Below, piece by piece: positions 31,879 through 41,689 of a stretch of 64,000 nucleotides of DNA. A program made the position numbers and the translations under genes. The notes below the pieces were generated by a model. That model was not told the DNA's origin. It did no database searches and was given only the letters and a program-made list of their open reading frames with translations. Source of the stretch: Rhynchopus sp. YZ270_cl-10 (lineage: Eukaryota > Euglenozoa > Diplonemea > Diplonemida > Diplonemidae). Each line of letters starts with the position of its first letter. The stretch's first letter is position 1. Location of the stretch: contig OZ037871.1 in assembly GCA_964035575.1 (NCBI GenBank), forward strand, positions 682,001 through 746,000, in the 5' to 3' direction.

Positions 31879-33697
31879 GTATTCGGGAAAGATGAGGTTA
31901 ATGAAGAAAGTGGTAATAACTATACATTGCCGTGAAATAAGGTAGCCTTTTTTCACGCTACAGCGGGTTTCCTGCTGCACTAATGGTTCCCAAGCGAAGC
32001 GAGGAGACCATGTATAAGTATTTACCGAGCGAAGCGAGGTGAATATTATGTGCAGCAGGTAACGAGCACGCCTGCAGAAGTTAAAAAACGGCTGCCTTAT
32101 GACAAGCAATACGTAAGTTTATTCCGATTCCACAAAGTAGGGGTAGTCTGCAAGCACCAGCCAAAAAGAGTGAGATGGGTGATCAGGGAAAACAAACACC
32201 ACCACACAACAACTTGACAACCACTTAAGGAATGAATCTACACTAGTGCCTGACAGTTAAACATATTTACATACCTTGTCTTCATCGTAACCTGCGCCTT
32301 CGCTGCTGTCAAGGTGCCTTCTCTGGGTACAGTGCCCAGTGTCCAGTACAGAAAAAAAATTCGTCTAAAAAATCGAGTACGCAAAACCACATTTTAGACA
32401 TTTTAGACCCCTACAGAGGCTCCCAAAAGTTTGGAGGCTCAAAAGTGCCAAATTTTGCTTTTTATGGCCTCAAATCGTCAAAATTAGCTACTACAGTACA
32501 CGGGGTATGACCGTATTTTGGCCGAAATTTTGACTTGAATTTTTTTTTTTTTCAACATTTGCCCAATCTGAGGTTTTCTTTGGATTTTTTGGGCCATTTT
32601 ATGACCTACCACGGCCAGTTTGAGCGCGTGGTTGAGTACCAAAAACGTTAAGCATAACATGCTCAGCATGTCATATAACATGTTATATGACATGCTGAGC
32701 ATGTTATATAACATGCTTAGCATGTCATATAACATGCTCAAGCATGTTATGTTTAAAGCATGTCATGAAGCATGTCATATAACATGTTATATGACCAAAA
32801 ACCCTAGTAACATCATCACCGTGCTTAACAACTTTTTTCGATTTATGTTCCTTTTTAAAAAATTTTCTTACAAAAAGTGAATTTTTGAGGCGGTTTGTAA
32901 ATAGCAAGAATTTAGTTTTGCTGATCATTAACGCTCCCTCTTGATGGTGGTTGATGTAAGCAAAGATCTGAACAGAAACGAACAGTCACCCACGAACAGA
33001 ACGCAACGAACGCATCCAACACAACGCAACCGATCCGAATGCATCGAACGGAACCCAAGCAACGCAACGAGTGGTTACAAACCGCAGCCCACCTTTGGTA
33101 CCCCGCAAGTGCGTTTCCGGCGTCACGTACACGGGTCTGGTGGTTTTCGGTGAAAAACGCCCGTTTTGCCTTTAGGAACGCACGTTTCTAAAGCGTTTCC
33201 CACGTAAACTCGCGACACGAAAATAGGAATTAAAAACAAATCTCTCAGAAAACTGTATTCTAAATACCTCATTTTTTTGGCCCAATCTTTCCAACGCCGA
33301 AAAAATCTTAGACTTTGGTGCCTCTGCGTGAAATGTCGATTTTTGGTGGACCCCGTATGGGGGGGTGTAGGTACAGGGTGCGTAGCAAAAGTAACCTTAA
33401 AAACCTTACACAGTGTTAAGGAATTTTTGAGGGATGGGGTTATCCCAGGGCCTCACTTCCCCCTTCCTCTCTCACTCATGTTTGGCTTCTCCGAGCTCCG
33501 TCCGTCAAATGGTGGGGTCACATTTTCTGCAAAAACAGGATTTTTCTGGCCAGAAACCCTGTTACGAGGAAAAAAATTTTTTTTCAAAAATCCAGATTTT
33601 CCATAGCTTTTTTTTTTTTTTTTTTCAAAATCCTCAAACCGAATTTTTCGGTTTTTGAAACCGGTAAACCGATATTTTAAACTCCCCTGGTACAGAA

Positions 33698-35046
33698 GGT
33701 GCATCACTTTCAGCTTTCTCTTTTTCTCTCTTTTTCCCATTCTATTCTGAGGAAAAGAAAAAAAAACTGTAATCTGCATACGTACACTCTGCCATTGATG
33801 CTGTGGTCACGCACACACTCAACAAAGGGGGGAAAAAAAAATGCACAAATTTCTTCATATTTTTGACCCTCAGAAGAGAGTTTCCCCACACATCCCACGC
33901 TACAGCCCCCCCTTTTTTTATTGTGAAAATTATCATATTTTCATGTCCTTTTTTGATGACTGAGCATGACTTAATATTATTGGTGCTTTCAGAAATCGGT
34001 CGAACGACCTGTCAATATCGACCCCCTCCCGGAGCACCAATCATCTTACCAATTTTTTTTGTCGAAAAAGTGTTTCGGTTCACCTAACTGCAATGCAAGC
34101 GTTCGTTTTTTTTTTTAAAGGAAGATGCCATAGGGAATTCTACCTCATGGCGGGGGGTTTTTTTTTTGCTCTATTTCACCCGATTTCACTTTGATTTCCA
34201 GGGGAAAAAAAACGCACTAATGCTGGTGTTCACATTCCCAGTTTTGTCTTTTTCCAAAAGAATGGGGAGTACATGGTACAACCCGGTCATGCCGTTCTAT
34301 TGATGAGAATGCCTATGAATTTATTCTTTTACTGTATTCTGTTCAGAGTTCAAGCTTTTTTTGCCGTTGCTGTCCTTGTGACGCGTTGCATTTTATATAT
34401 TTTTTTGGGGATAACAATACTGGCTACACAGCGTCAGTCATTCTAACTGCATTTTATGATATTTTTTTTTTAGATTAATTATACCCCCCCAAAAAACCCC
34501 CCCTTCTTTTGCGGAGATTGCAAAAAAGAAAAAATAAAGTTCCTGTGTGTATTATTTGAAGGGTATGGATAACTCTCTTGAGAGGCTGATTGTCGCCTAT
34601 TTTGGGAGTGTTGTTGGTGCTGTGTGTTCTTTTTTTTTCTTCTTCTTCTTTTTTTTTTTCAAAATGAAATGATGCGTAAGTCCTGCGTGGAATATTGCCA
34701 TTACGTTTGTGTAGCGCGTGTCTTCATCCTCGCTGGGGGGGCAGCTTGGGTCAGAGGCAGCATTGCTCAAAATAGACGGAAACAGCAAAAATGCATTTTT
34801 GGATTTTTTATGGAAACTCAAAAGCAAAGCATGTTGACGTCTAAAGGGGAAAGGGGGTATGCAAAATAAAACGGAAGGAGTTTCGTTGTGTGAACAAAAA
34901 AAAAACTAAAAACAAAACAAATTGCCGAAAACCTGTCGGTAGTCAAAGCCATCTGCTTTGTAGGTTACAAGAAAAATAAAAAAAACAGAATCGGTTCCCT
35001 CTCCCTTTATCCAAATTTCGGCTTCCCCCCCTACCCCCTACCCCCT
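33698..35046. other. Intergenic stretch
   Basis: T- and A-rich with scattered C- or G-runs. No confident gene or repeat ends. The frames at 33803-34087 and 34624-34869 are low-complexity. Confidence 0.5.
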
Positions 35047-35143
35047 AACACGACGATGAAGTAAATACCTTGACTTATGGTTTCACCGTTGGTTTACAAC
35101 AGTGAAACCACAAGTCAAGGTATTTACTTCACCGTCGTGTAGT
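35047..35143. repeat. ACACGACG foldback, 97 bp
   Basis: ACACGACGATGAAGTAAATA pairs with TATTTACTTCACCGTCGTGT, and the inner arms TGGTTTCAC/GTGAAACCA are also paired. The arms are nearly identical, so this copy looks young. Confidence 0.75.
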
Positions 35144-35466
35144 ATCTGGCGGTGCTAAAACGTTCGGGGATTACTGGTGGAGTGCTACTAGTCCAAATGA
35201 CTAAGTGTTTTCCGACGAAAGTGTTCCGATATCATTGTTAGAGTTAGCACCTAAGGCGTCACGACTAGGAGGTTCACTAGTAGTACCCCTAACTGGTTCG
35301 TCGTATCTGCTCTCTACTCTTCAACCATGCAACTAATTGCAATATTTTTTTAGGTGATTCGCAAACGATTTCATACAGAAGATACAAAGAAAGGGCTTGC
35401 CCTGTACACATAAAAGCAAAAAAAAGGGCACAAAGAAAAGCACTAAAAAGCTAACATAAAGGCACA
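35144..35466. other. Spacer ahead of the split small gene
   Basis: CTAGT-type short repeats (35180-35310) resemble those at 8330-8440. TTTTTTTAG at 35353 may be the acceptor for the gene at 35467, leaving a 113-nt leader that starts with AAAGAAAGGG-like sequence. Confidence 0.4.
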
Positions 35467-36120
35467 ATGGTGAAGATGACGAAGGAGATGCACGCCAAGC
35501 TGTGGGCGCAGTTCATAACAACCACGGTGGCCTGCGGTGCACTGTGTGGTGGGTGTTGGTTGTTACGAACGGAGATATTTTTTCCAAAGGTATGGACTTC
35601 ATTACTACATACACCTCACACATTGGCAAAAGGAAATAGAATTTGCACAAGGCGCAAATTGGGAGGTTCCCTCCAGTCCAGTATTTATTTCTTTGCACTA
35701 TCAACTTCACTTTCTTTTACTTATTCTAAAATCCCACCTAGTATTTGATGCGCATACAGGCCAAGACATATTCATATTGTTTTCAACGTTTCTTTGTTTT
35801 TTTACCCAAAACAAATTTACGAATCGAACGAAGAAAGCTATTTTTTTGTGTGCGCTTCACAACCTCTCCCATGGGTTTTATCGTGTGATGAGTGTTTCTA
35901 TTTCCAGATTACCAACTGGACTATCGATTGAGCGACTGTCTGGCAACAAATTTACCAAAACAAAAAAAAAAACAAACATGCACAGAAAGCCCGATCCGTC
36001 CGCCGAGAAGTTGAAATGAACTACCAAGCCATCCAAGCATCAGAGATATTAGCTGTCAAACGTGAACAAACCATCACCAGCCTTGGTCTCAATCGCCACG
36101 CTGGCTCCAATGCTCTCTGA
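35467..36120 (+). CDS. Small membrane protein, 85 residues, probably one intron
   Basis: Exon 1 (35467-35589) encodes MVKMTKEMHAKLWAQF and a hydrophobic segment (about 13-33) rich in Cys and Gly, ending ...EIFFPK at AAAG|GTATGG. Reading on gives AT-rich sequence and a stop at 35748. A second coding-like block after CACAG at 35985 is in the same phase and runs to TGA 36120 (KARSVRREVEMNYQAIQ ... LNRHAGSNAL). Joining 35467-35589 to 35986-36120 gives an 85-residue single-helix protein with a charged helical tail, the size of a small mitochondrial-complex or ER subunit. The family is not recognised. The intron has GT-AG ends but a poor pyrimidine tract at its 3' end, and it contains TTTGCACTATCAACTTCAC near 35690. 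The splice choice is inferred. Confidence 0.5.
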
Positions 36121-36439
36121 CCACACAGCCTCTCTTCTCTCCCCCCCACACCCTCTCCTTCATCCCCCCAACCATCTGAAGATGTTTGGGCCACATTAGA
36201 ACCTTTCCTCAAAGGTGCAACCCTTCCTCCGATTTCCTATTTCCCGCTCCCTTTCCCCCTTAATCACCCCCATTTTTTTTCTCCACAGATTCAGGATATT
36301 TATTGTTTACACCCTTTTTGAAGCACAGAGAGGCTTCATACACCTTTCTCTCTTCCAGAGTTTTCAGAGCGGTGATTTCACTTTACACATTTTTTAAAAA
36401 TATTTCGCCACAGAGTAGTACTTTCATCCAATTGACATC
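36121..36439. other. Spacer before the phosphatase gene
   Basis: C- and T-rich DNA with a perfect GAAGC-ACAGAGAG-GCTTC hairpin (36320-36337) followed by CTTTCTCTCTTCCAG (ends 36358), another complete hairpin-acceptor module. Confidence 0.45.
36320..36358 (+). ncRNA. Hairpin module, type i, with CAG acceptor
   Basis: The stem GAAGC/GCTTC closes the loop ACAGAGAG. A short pyrimidine run and CAG follow. The loop is that of the family while the stem differs, as expected if structure is selected. Confidence 0.4.
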
Positions 36440-36509
36440 GTACGTAGGTCAGTGGGAGGTGACTGCATTAACAACTTCACTTTATTTTCTCTTCCTCTTC
36501 TTTCCTTAG
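36440..36509 (+). promoter_or_regulatory. Hairpin, branch-like site and acceptor for the phosphatase
   Basis: CAGT-GGGAGGTG-ACTG precedes CATTAACAACTTCAC, a 30-nt pyrimidine tract and TTAG at 36509. The ATG is only 10 nt on. This is the closest link between the hairpin module and a protein gene. Confidence 0.5.
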
Positions 36510-36518
36510 AAACAAACA

Positions 36519-36974
36519 ATGAGCGAAGCCAATGAAATCGCCCCTGGCCTGCACGTTGGAGGACAGGAAACAACCTTAGATTATGTATTACGATCGGGGA
36601 TCAAGACCATAATCTGTTTAGAAGAGAGACTCTTTGACCGGTATCCTGTTGACTATCTCAATATCACAATACGAGACGACCCTGGGGCTGATATAGGAAT
36701 GCATTTTGATACTGTCTACACGCGTATTAGAAAGGCTCTTGCTAAAGGGCATGTTCTTGTGCAGTGTCGAGCAGGGGTAAGTCGTAGCAGCACCCTTGCA
36801 ATAATGTATCTTCTCAGGGCACGGCGTGAACCCCTCATCGAAATCTTTCTTGCAGTTAAGAAACGGCGTCTTGTGATCAAACCAAATGAGGGTTTCTACA
36901 AAACACTTCTCAAAGAAGAAAAACGGCTTCTCGGGGCAAGCTCCATGAGCATGCAGGACTATTCCTCGTTATAG
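36519..36974 (+). CDS. Dual-specificity protein phosphatase
   Basis: This 151-residue protein belongs to the small cysteine phosphatases that remove phosphate from Tyr and Ser/Thr of signalling proteins. It begins with the family's IAPGLHVGGQ strand and has a general-acid region (RDDPGADIG) and the P-loop VLVQCRAGVSRSS. It ends with the usual KPNEGFYKTLL and a short tail. The catalytic Cys and Arg are present, but the His before the Cys is Gln, which should alter the Cys pKa and rate without necessarily abolishing activity. There are no extra domains or membrane anchor. ATG 36519 is fixed by the TTAG acceptor 10 nt upstream. A role in stress or MAP-kinase signalling is possible but not shown. 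Confidence 0.9.
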   Translation: MSEANEIAPGLHVGGQETTLDYVLRSGIKTIICLEERLFDRYPVDYLNITIRDDPGADIGMHFDTVYTRIRKALAKGHVLVQCRAGVSRSSTLAIMYLLRARREPLIEIFLAVKKRRLVIKPNEGFYKTLLKEEKRLLGASSMSMQDYSSL

Positions 36975-37284
36975 AAAAAGGAAAAAAGGTGCCTAAAATT
37001 CTAGCCCTTCCGGGTGATGTTTTCACAGGGAGAGACATAATAAATCTAAAATGAGTAAAATACCCCCCTCTTTCTCACCAGCCTTTCTCAAGGACGACCA
37101 ACTTAGGTTCATCTTTAATAATTTTTTCAACAAAGGCGGGTTAACTTTGCGATTCAGTATACCACTTTTCACATTCATTTCAAAAAATAGCAACTCTCAA
37201 AAACTGGCGACGTTATGTTGTCCATAACCAAACAATTTTTTTTTTCTCACACGATTCACAGTTGGGGAGGTGAGGGGGGACACA
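36975..37284 (+). promoter_or_regulatory. Spacer with pyrimidine tract and AG before the cyclase-like gene
   Basis: A weak type i copy (37090-37120, with CTTAGGTTCATCTTT) and TTTTTTTTTCTCACACGATTCACAG ending at 37261, 23 nt before the ATG, suggest the acceptor. CTAGCCCTTCCGGGTGATG near 37000 faintly recalls the UUCG RNA repeat. Confidence 0.4.
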
Positions 37285-39678
37285 ATGCCGTCCGTCCCTG
37301 AAGCGAAGGACCCCGCCCTGGGGAGTCGGAAGGTGTCTATCGTGGTTTTGACGGTCCTCAACGCGCTGTTAACGATGTTGGCTGTGGTGTTGGGGGGTAC
37401 GTTGTTGTATCTGCGAGGTGAGGTGCTTTTGGGGGAGGCTGTGCGGGACCGTGGTGTGGCCGAGGTCAGCGCTGTGTCTCGAACGCTCAACGCTACTATG
37501 CAAACCCCTGCCGCCGTCACACAGCACTTCCTCACGCAGACCAAACTCCACCAGCACCACACCGCACAACAATTCTCGCAATTCGCGCAACCCATCTCCC
37601 TCGCATCCCTCATCTCCCACAGCAACCTCTTCCTTGCTGGCACCGCAGTCTCTGGTCATGATTATGTCTATGAATTCTCATGGTACGACCTTCAAGCCGA
37701 ACGCAACTACATCATTGCCTCTTCTAACAGCTCTGCGCAGTGTTCAGGGGAGGGGTTGTGTGTTCCCTGCTATTCTGTTGATACTACTACGTTTGTGAAG
37801 GACAAAGTGTATGATTTGCGATCTGACGTCGATGTTCGCGTTGAAAAGGAATGGCCTGCGACAGCAAGGACGACCGATGCACACCGTTGGTCTGGTGTGT
37901 CGTCGTGGGTGCGTCCTGGGGGTGTCGTGCACTACGCGGAGTACGGGACGTTCTTGGGGTTGCGAGCGAAAAAGGGGTATTTGAAAGGGAGGCAAGTGTC
38001 CTATCATGTGGGGTTTGCGTTTGATGAGTGGAGTGCAGAGCTGGCAAGGCAGGAGTCTGATGCGGAGGTGGTGGTGGTAGAGTGGGGTGGTGAAGTCTCT
38101 CTGTCGTTGGTGCTTGCAGCAAGCTTTGCGCTCCCTGAAGTGCATTGTGAAGCGGGGGAAGGGACAGTGCCCCTGCATGCCGGCAGGCCCACGCAGTGTG
38201 CTCCGACAGTAGGGAATCTCTCTGCAGCGATGCGTGATGCAGTGTTTCATGTGCTCGAGGAACGTCCTGGCTCGCCAATGCGGCGTTCAGTTGCGGGGAA
38301 AGAGCGATTTGTGTTTGGGGCTACGGTCTTCAAGCCGCAGAGTGGTGATTCATTAAACGAAATCGTGTTGGTCTGGATTGCTCCAGAAGAGGCCGATTTT
38401 TTGCAGGCATTTATCGTATTTTTTGTGTTCGTAGCTGCAGCAGTGTTTTTTGATGTTGTGGTGGTTGTGGTGGAGGCGTTTGCTGTTGCGGCACCACTTC
38501 GGGATTTGCACACTGCGTGTCAATACATTGAGATCATGCATCTTGACGTTGCGCTTGACATTCTGAGCAATGCGCGTCGTTGCGTTGCGGTGTGTGAGGT
38601 GGACCTGTTGGTGGGGCACCTGCAGGGGGCGTGCGAGGGGTTGCTCGAGTACCGCACATACCTTCCTACGTCGCTGTTCCCTGAGAACAATTCAGAGGTA
38701 AGCGAGCCTCAGGACCTGGCGTCACGCACCATGGGCTCCGACCCAGGAACACTCCGTATCCCTGTAGTAGGTGTCTCACCCACCAACAGCGGCGGACGCA
38801 GCAGCCTGCTTGCCCACCAAACCGGACCAAACCCCACAGGCGTGTCCCTCCGTAATGTGAGCCGTGGGGTACTCATGGAGATCAAGCTATTGAACCACGT
38901 GGTCTTAGATTCGGAACACTTCTGCGGGTTGGTTGCCGTGCTCGAAGAGATCGCCTTTTGTACTAGAGGCACCTTTTCGGGGTTTGGCATCTTCACGCCT
39001 AATACTTTTGTGTTTTCTTATAATGGTGTGGTGCATTGTCCGGATCCATCTGGGAGGGCGACGGTGGCGGCGAAGAAGGTGCAGTCTTCCTTTGAACAGC
39101 ATTTATTTGCGACGTCGATTACCGCAGGGTCGTTGCGGTTGGGGAATGTTGGGAGCAAAACCTTGCGGAACTTTGTTGTGACGGGTCCGATTGTGGCGGA
39201 GTCGAATGGGATGGCAGGGTTTGCAGAGCATTATGTGAATACGCTGCACACTTCGGTGCTGGTTTGCAATGAGGTAGCTGGGTTGGACATACAGCATGCA
39301 TGCACGCTGCACGCCATAGGGGTGTTGAATGTCCAGCAGAGGTACGTCATGGTCTTCCAAATAGGCGAGGACGTCAGCGAAACCATCGAATGGATGTACA
39401 TCGAATGCCTGTCCAAGCAGGACCCCCTGCAGACCGGCCTGCACGCCATCCGCACCATGCCCAACCAAGAGCGTGATATCGTCGAAGAACTCCGTGCAAC
39501 AGACTTCTCCGTTGCAAGTCCCTTAAGTAACATCCAGTCGCATATTCTTTCGACCCTAAAACACGGTTACATGCCCTGTCTCGTGCGAAAAGAGATCCCA
39601 GTAAAAAGCCAAGCCTTCGAAGCAGCTGCAAAAACAAATGATGACCCCGTGGTCTGTTTGGATGAAGAGAAGTCATAG
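37285..39678 (+). CDS. Cyclase-like membrane receptor lacking a catalytic domain
   Basis: The start is ATG 37285. An upstream in-frame GTG at 37270 is not needed. The 797-residue protein has one helix at about 18-43, an extracellular Cache-like domain (including YDLQAERNYI and YHVGFAFDEW), a second helix at about 375-398 and a HAMP-like stretch. The C-terminal half resembles the second, degenerate domain of the cyclase at 16531: compare ITAGSLRLGNVGSKTLRNFV here with IATGDFMHGNVGTTKQRY there. FTDI, IGDAF and VNMASR motifs are absent, so it cannot be a cyclase alone. It may be a regulatory partner, since class III cyclases work as dimers, or a receptor with another output. It is a single exon. 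The paralogy is seen in sequence; the role is inference. Confidence 0.7.
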   Translation: MPSVPEAKDPALGSRKVSIVVLTVLNALLTMLAVVLGGTLLYLRGEVLLGEAVRDRGVAEVSAVSRTLNATMQTPAAVTQHFLTQTKLHQHHTAQQFSQFAQPISLASLISHSNLFLAGTAVSGHDYVYEFSWYDLQAERNYIIASSNSSAQCSGEGLCVPCYSVDTTTFVKDKVYDLRSDVDVRVEKEWPATARTTDAHRWSGVSSWVRPGGVVHYAEYGTFLGLRAKKGYLKGRQVSYHVGFAFDEWSAELARQESDAEVVVVEWGGEVSLSLVLAASFALPEVHCEAGEGTVPLHAGRPTQCAPTVGNLSAAMRDAVFHVLEERPGSPMRRSVAGKERFVFGATVFKPQSGDSLNEIVLVWIAPEEADFLQAFIVFFVFVAAAVFFDVVVVVVEAFAVAAPLRDLHTACQYIEIMHLDVALDILSNARRCVAVCEVDLLVGHLQGACEGLLEYRTYLPTSLFPENNSEVSEPQDLASRTMGSDPGTLRIPVVGVSPTNSGGRSSLLAHQTGPNPTGVSLRNVSRGVLMEIKLLNHVVLDSEHFCGLVAVLEEIAFCTRGTFSGFGIFTPNTFVFSYNGVVHCPDPSGRATVAAKKVQSSFEQHLFATSITAGSLRLGNVGSKTLRNFVVTGPIVAESNGMAGFAEHYVNTLHTSVLVCNEVAGLDIQHACTLHAIGVLNVQQRYVMVFQIGEDVSETIEWMYIECLSKQDPLQTGLHAIRTMPNQERDIVEELRATDFSVASPLSNIQSHILSTLKHGYMPCLVRKEIPVKSQAFEAAAKTNDDPVVCLDEEKS

Positions 39679-40335
39679 AAAGATCGTTTTACGACGAATT
39701 TCTCGTGTACTGTGTATGAGAGCTTTTTTTTTTTTTAACGTTCGCTTTCGTAACACGAATATCCCCTAGGGCGAGCAAACTTTTCTTCTGTGCCATGCGT
39801 CATGCCTGCCTACGTTTTTTTTTTTTTCAGAATTTAGAAAAAAGTTTTTTTTAGTTGACATCAGCGACATTTGGGTTCGGGAGGGTTTGGTTTGGGAGTG
39901 TATGGGAGTGGTTTTGGAGGGTTTGGGAGGAGTTACAGGTTATTTAGGTGACAGTCCAAAAAAACCTATAAAAGCAGGTTGTTACTGTACTGAGGCAGAA
40001 TAGTGGTGTTTTTACGAGCCATGCACCGTACGCCATGGTATGCGCACTATGCCTCCACTTCCCTGCACGACTCCGTTTCGTAGAATTATAGTTCATTCTT
40101 GGTTGGGGAGAAGGGTTCTCCCGGGTGACCTGCATACCCGTACACCCTTTTCCCAGTTTGGTTTTCGGTGTCAGTTTTCGCTGACCAAGGGCTGCTATTT
40201 GTGGGTGTTGTTTCTCTTCTCTCTTGGATGTGTGTGTGCATATTCATCTTCAGCTTTGATGACGAAGCAGGGGGTAAAAGATTTTTATCTTTTCCTCTAC
40301 GGATCAGGTTCTGCCATTTGTGTCCGTCTTTTGTG
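39679..40335. other. Spacer before the ribonucleotide reductase gene
   Basis: T-runs and GGTTTGGGAGTG-type repeats (39870-39930). A type ii hairpin-like segment lies near 40211-40235. The 133-codon frame 40168-40569 runs through these signals and is not credible as a gene. Confidence 0.5.
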
Positions 40336-40380
40336 AGTGTAACCACTCTTTTCACTTTCTGTGCTATTTTGTTGGCAGTG
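40336..40380 (+). promoter_or_regulatory. Hairpin and AG acceptor upstream of the reductase
   Basis: GAGTG-TAAC-CACTC is followed by TTTTCACTTTCTGTGC, TATTTTGTTGGCAG and a 5' leader of about 220 nt. The order of parts is that of the other modules. Confidence 0.4.
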
Positions 40381-40597
40381 ATCATCGGTTCTACGGAGCA
40401 TGTTCAAACGCTTTACAGCGAGTGTGACAGCAGCTTATTTTGCAGCAACAAAAAAGAGGAAAAAAAAATGACGTGTTTCCCCCCAAAGTACAATGTGATA
40501 AAATTACACAGTATGTCAGCCCAACACCCACGTGACAGGAACATTCCACACAAGCAAACAAACAACTAACTAAGACAAGACAAGAACCCGCATCAGG

Positions 40598-41689
40598 ATG
40601 ACCCCCACACCAAGCAAGACGACAGCAAAGCGCTCTGCACCCGAGGACAACCACCCCTCGAAGAGGCAGTGTGTGTCGAAGGACTCGCGTGATGCGCTGA
40701 ACGAGCTTGAGAAGAAGGAGCCGCTTCTGCGTGAGAACCCCGGGCGGTATGTGCTGTTCCCGATCAGGCACCAGTCGGTCTGGGACAAGTACAAGCAGGC
40801 GGAGTCGGTGTTCTGGACGGTGGAGGAGGTGGACCTGTCGGCAGACGTGACGGACTGGGAGAAGCTGACCTCTGACGAGCGCCACTTTGTGAGCCACATC
40901 CTTGCCTTCTTTGCGGCGTCTGACGGGATTGTGCTTGAGAACCTTGCAGGGCGGTTTATGAACGACGTGCAGATCCCCGAGGCTCGCTGCTTCTACGGGT
41001 TCCAGATTGCGATTGAGAACATCCACTCTGAGATGTACTCGATGCTGATTGACACCTACGTGAAGGACAACACTGAGAAGGACAAGCTGTTCCGTGCGAC
41101 GGAGACGATCCCGTGTGTGGCGAAGAAGGCGGACTGGGCGATCAAGTGGATTGGGAGCGAGAGCACGTTCGCAGAGCGTCTTGTGGCGTTCGCGGCTGTG
41201 GAGGGGATCTTCTTCTCTGGGTCGTTCTGCAGCATCTACTGGCTGAAGAAGCGTGGGCTGATGCCGGGTCTCACCTTCTCGAACGAGCTGATCAGCCGTG
41301 ACGAGGGACTGCACACCGACTTTGCGTGCCACCTGTACACCCTTCTGGAGCACACCCGCCTGACGGACGACCGTGTGAAGGAGATTCTGACGAACGCTGT
41401 TGAGATTGAGAAGGAGTTCATCACGGAGGCGCTGCCTGTGAAGCTGATTGGGATGAACAGCGACCTGATGAAGCAGTACATTGAGTTCGTTGCGGACCGC
41501 CTCTTCCTTGCCCTTGGGCACGACAAGCACTACGGCGCGACCAACCCGTTTGACTTCATGGAGATGATCTCTCTGCAGGGCAAGACCAACTTCTTTGAGA
41601 AGCGTGTCTCCGACTACTCCAAGGCAGGTGTCGGCAACAAGACCACCGACACCACTGTCTCAAACTTCTCCATGAGCGAGGACTTCTGA
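40598..41689 (+). CDS. Ribonucleotide reductase class I small subunit (R2)
   Basis: R2 carries the di-iron tyrosyl radical that class I reductase uses to make deoxyribonucleotides, in complex with the large subunit. The 363-residue single-exon protein has a charged N-terminal tail (about 1-40) and then the full ferritin-like fold. Visible features are the acidic ligand region in [31 protein letters not shown], the radical-tyrosine motif [28 protein letters not shown], the second ligand pair in [10 protein letters not shown], and the C-terminal docking tail FSMSEDF, close to the usual FTLDADF. Nothing is missing. GC content is high and codon use strongly biased, as for a highly expressed gene. 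The large subunit is not in this window. Confidence 0.97.
   Translation: MTPTPSKTTAKRSAPEDNHPSKRQCVSKDSRDALNELEKKEPLLRENPGRYVLFPIRHQSVWDKYKQAESVFWTVEEVDLSADVTDWEKLTSDERHFVSHILAFFAASDGIVLENLAGRFMNDVQIPEARCFYGFQIAIENIHSEMYSMLIDTYVKDNTEKDKLFRATETIPCVAKKADWAIKWIGSESTFAERLVAFAAVEGIFFSGSFCSIYWLKKRGLMPGLTFSNELISRDEGLHTDFACHLYTLLEHTRLTDDRVKEILTNAVEIEKEFITEALPVKLIGMNSDLMKQYIEFVADRLFLALGHDKHYGATNPFDFMEMISLQGKTNFFEKRVSDYSKAGVGNKTTDTTVSNFSMSEDF

Larger units (their letters stand above)
29099..32823. mobile_element. RepB element C, CACGGTG ends, nested in hAT-A
   Basis: The 30-bp inverted ends begin CACGGTGATGATGTTACTAG. CT flanks both sides and is single in the uninterrupted hAT-A copies, so the TSD is 2 bp. 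Palindromic ATAACATG/AGCATGTCAT repeats fill both subterminal zones. Further in, at about 29259, a second terminus-like sequence CACGGTGCGCTGGTCAGAGG appears. It is the true end of sister element D (59871). The RepB core follows, interrupted by elements at 30424, 31231 and 31634. A CACTA/EnSpm-like type is suggested by the ends, TSD and subterminal repeats. The transposase is broken and not classified. Confidence 0.7.
28967..33689. mobile_element. hAT-A transposon copy 3 (carries element C)
   Basis: The ends CAGGGGAGTTTAAAAG and AACTCCCCTG are flanked by the 8-bp TSD GTACAGAA (28959-28966, 33690-33697). Outside the insertion (29099-32823) it matches hAT-A copies 1 and 2, but it lacks the TA-flanked MITE, so it shows that MITE's empty site. 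No transposase. Confidence 0.9.

Noticed and set aside
37270-37284. GTG start for the cyclase-like gene
   Set aside because: ATG 37285 is near, has a good context and follows the AG-ended tract.
40168-40569. 133-codon hydrophobic frame before the reductase gene
   Set aside because: It crosses a hairpin segment, a pyrimidine tract and the probable acceptor, and composition is that of non-coding DNA.
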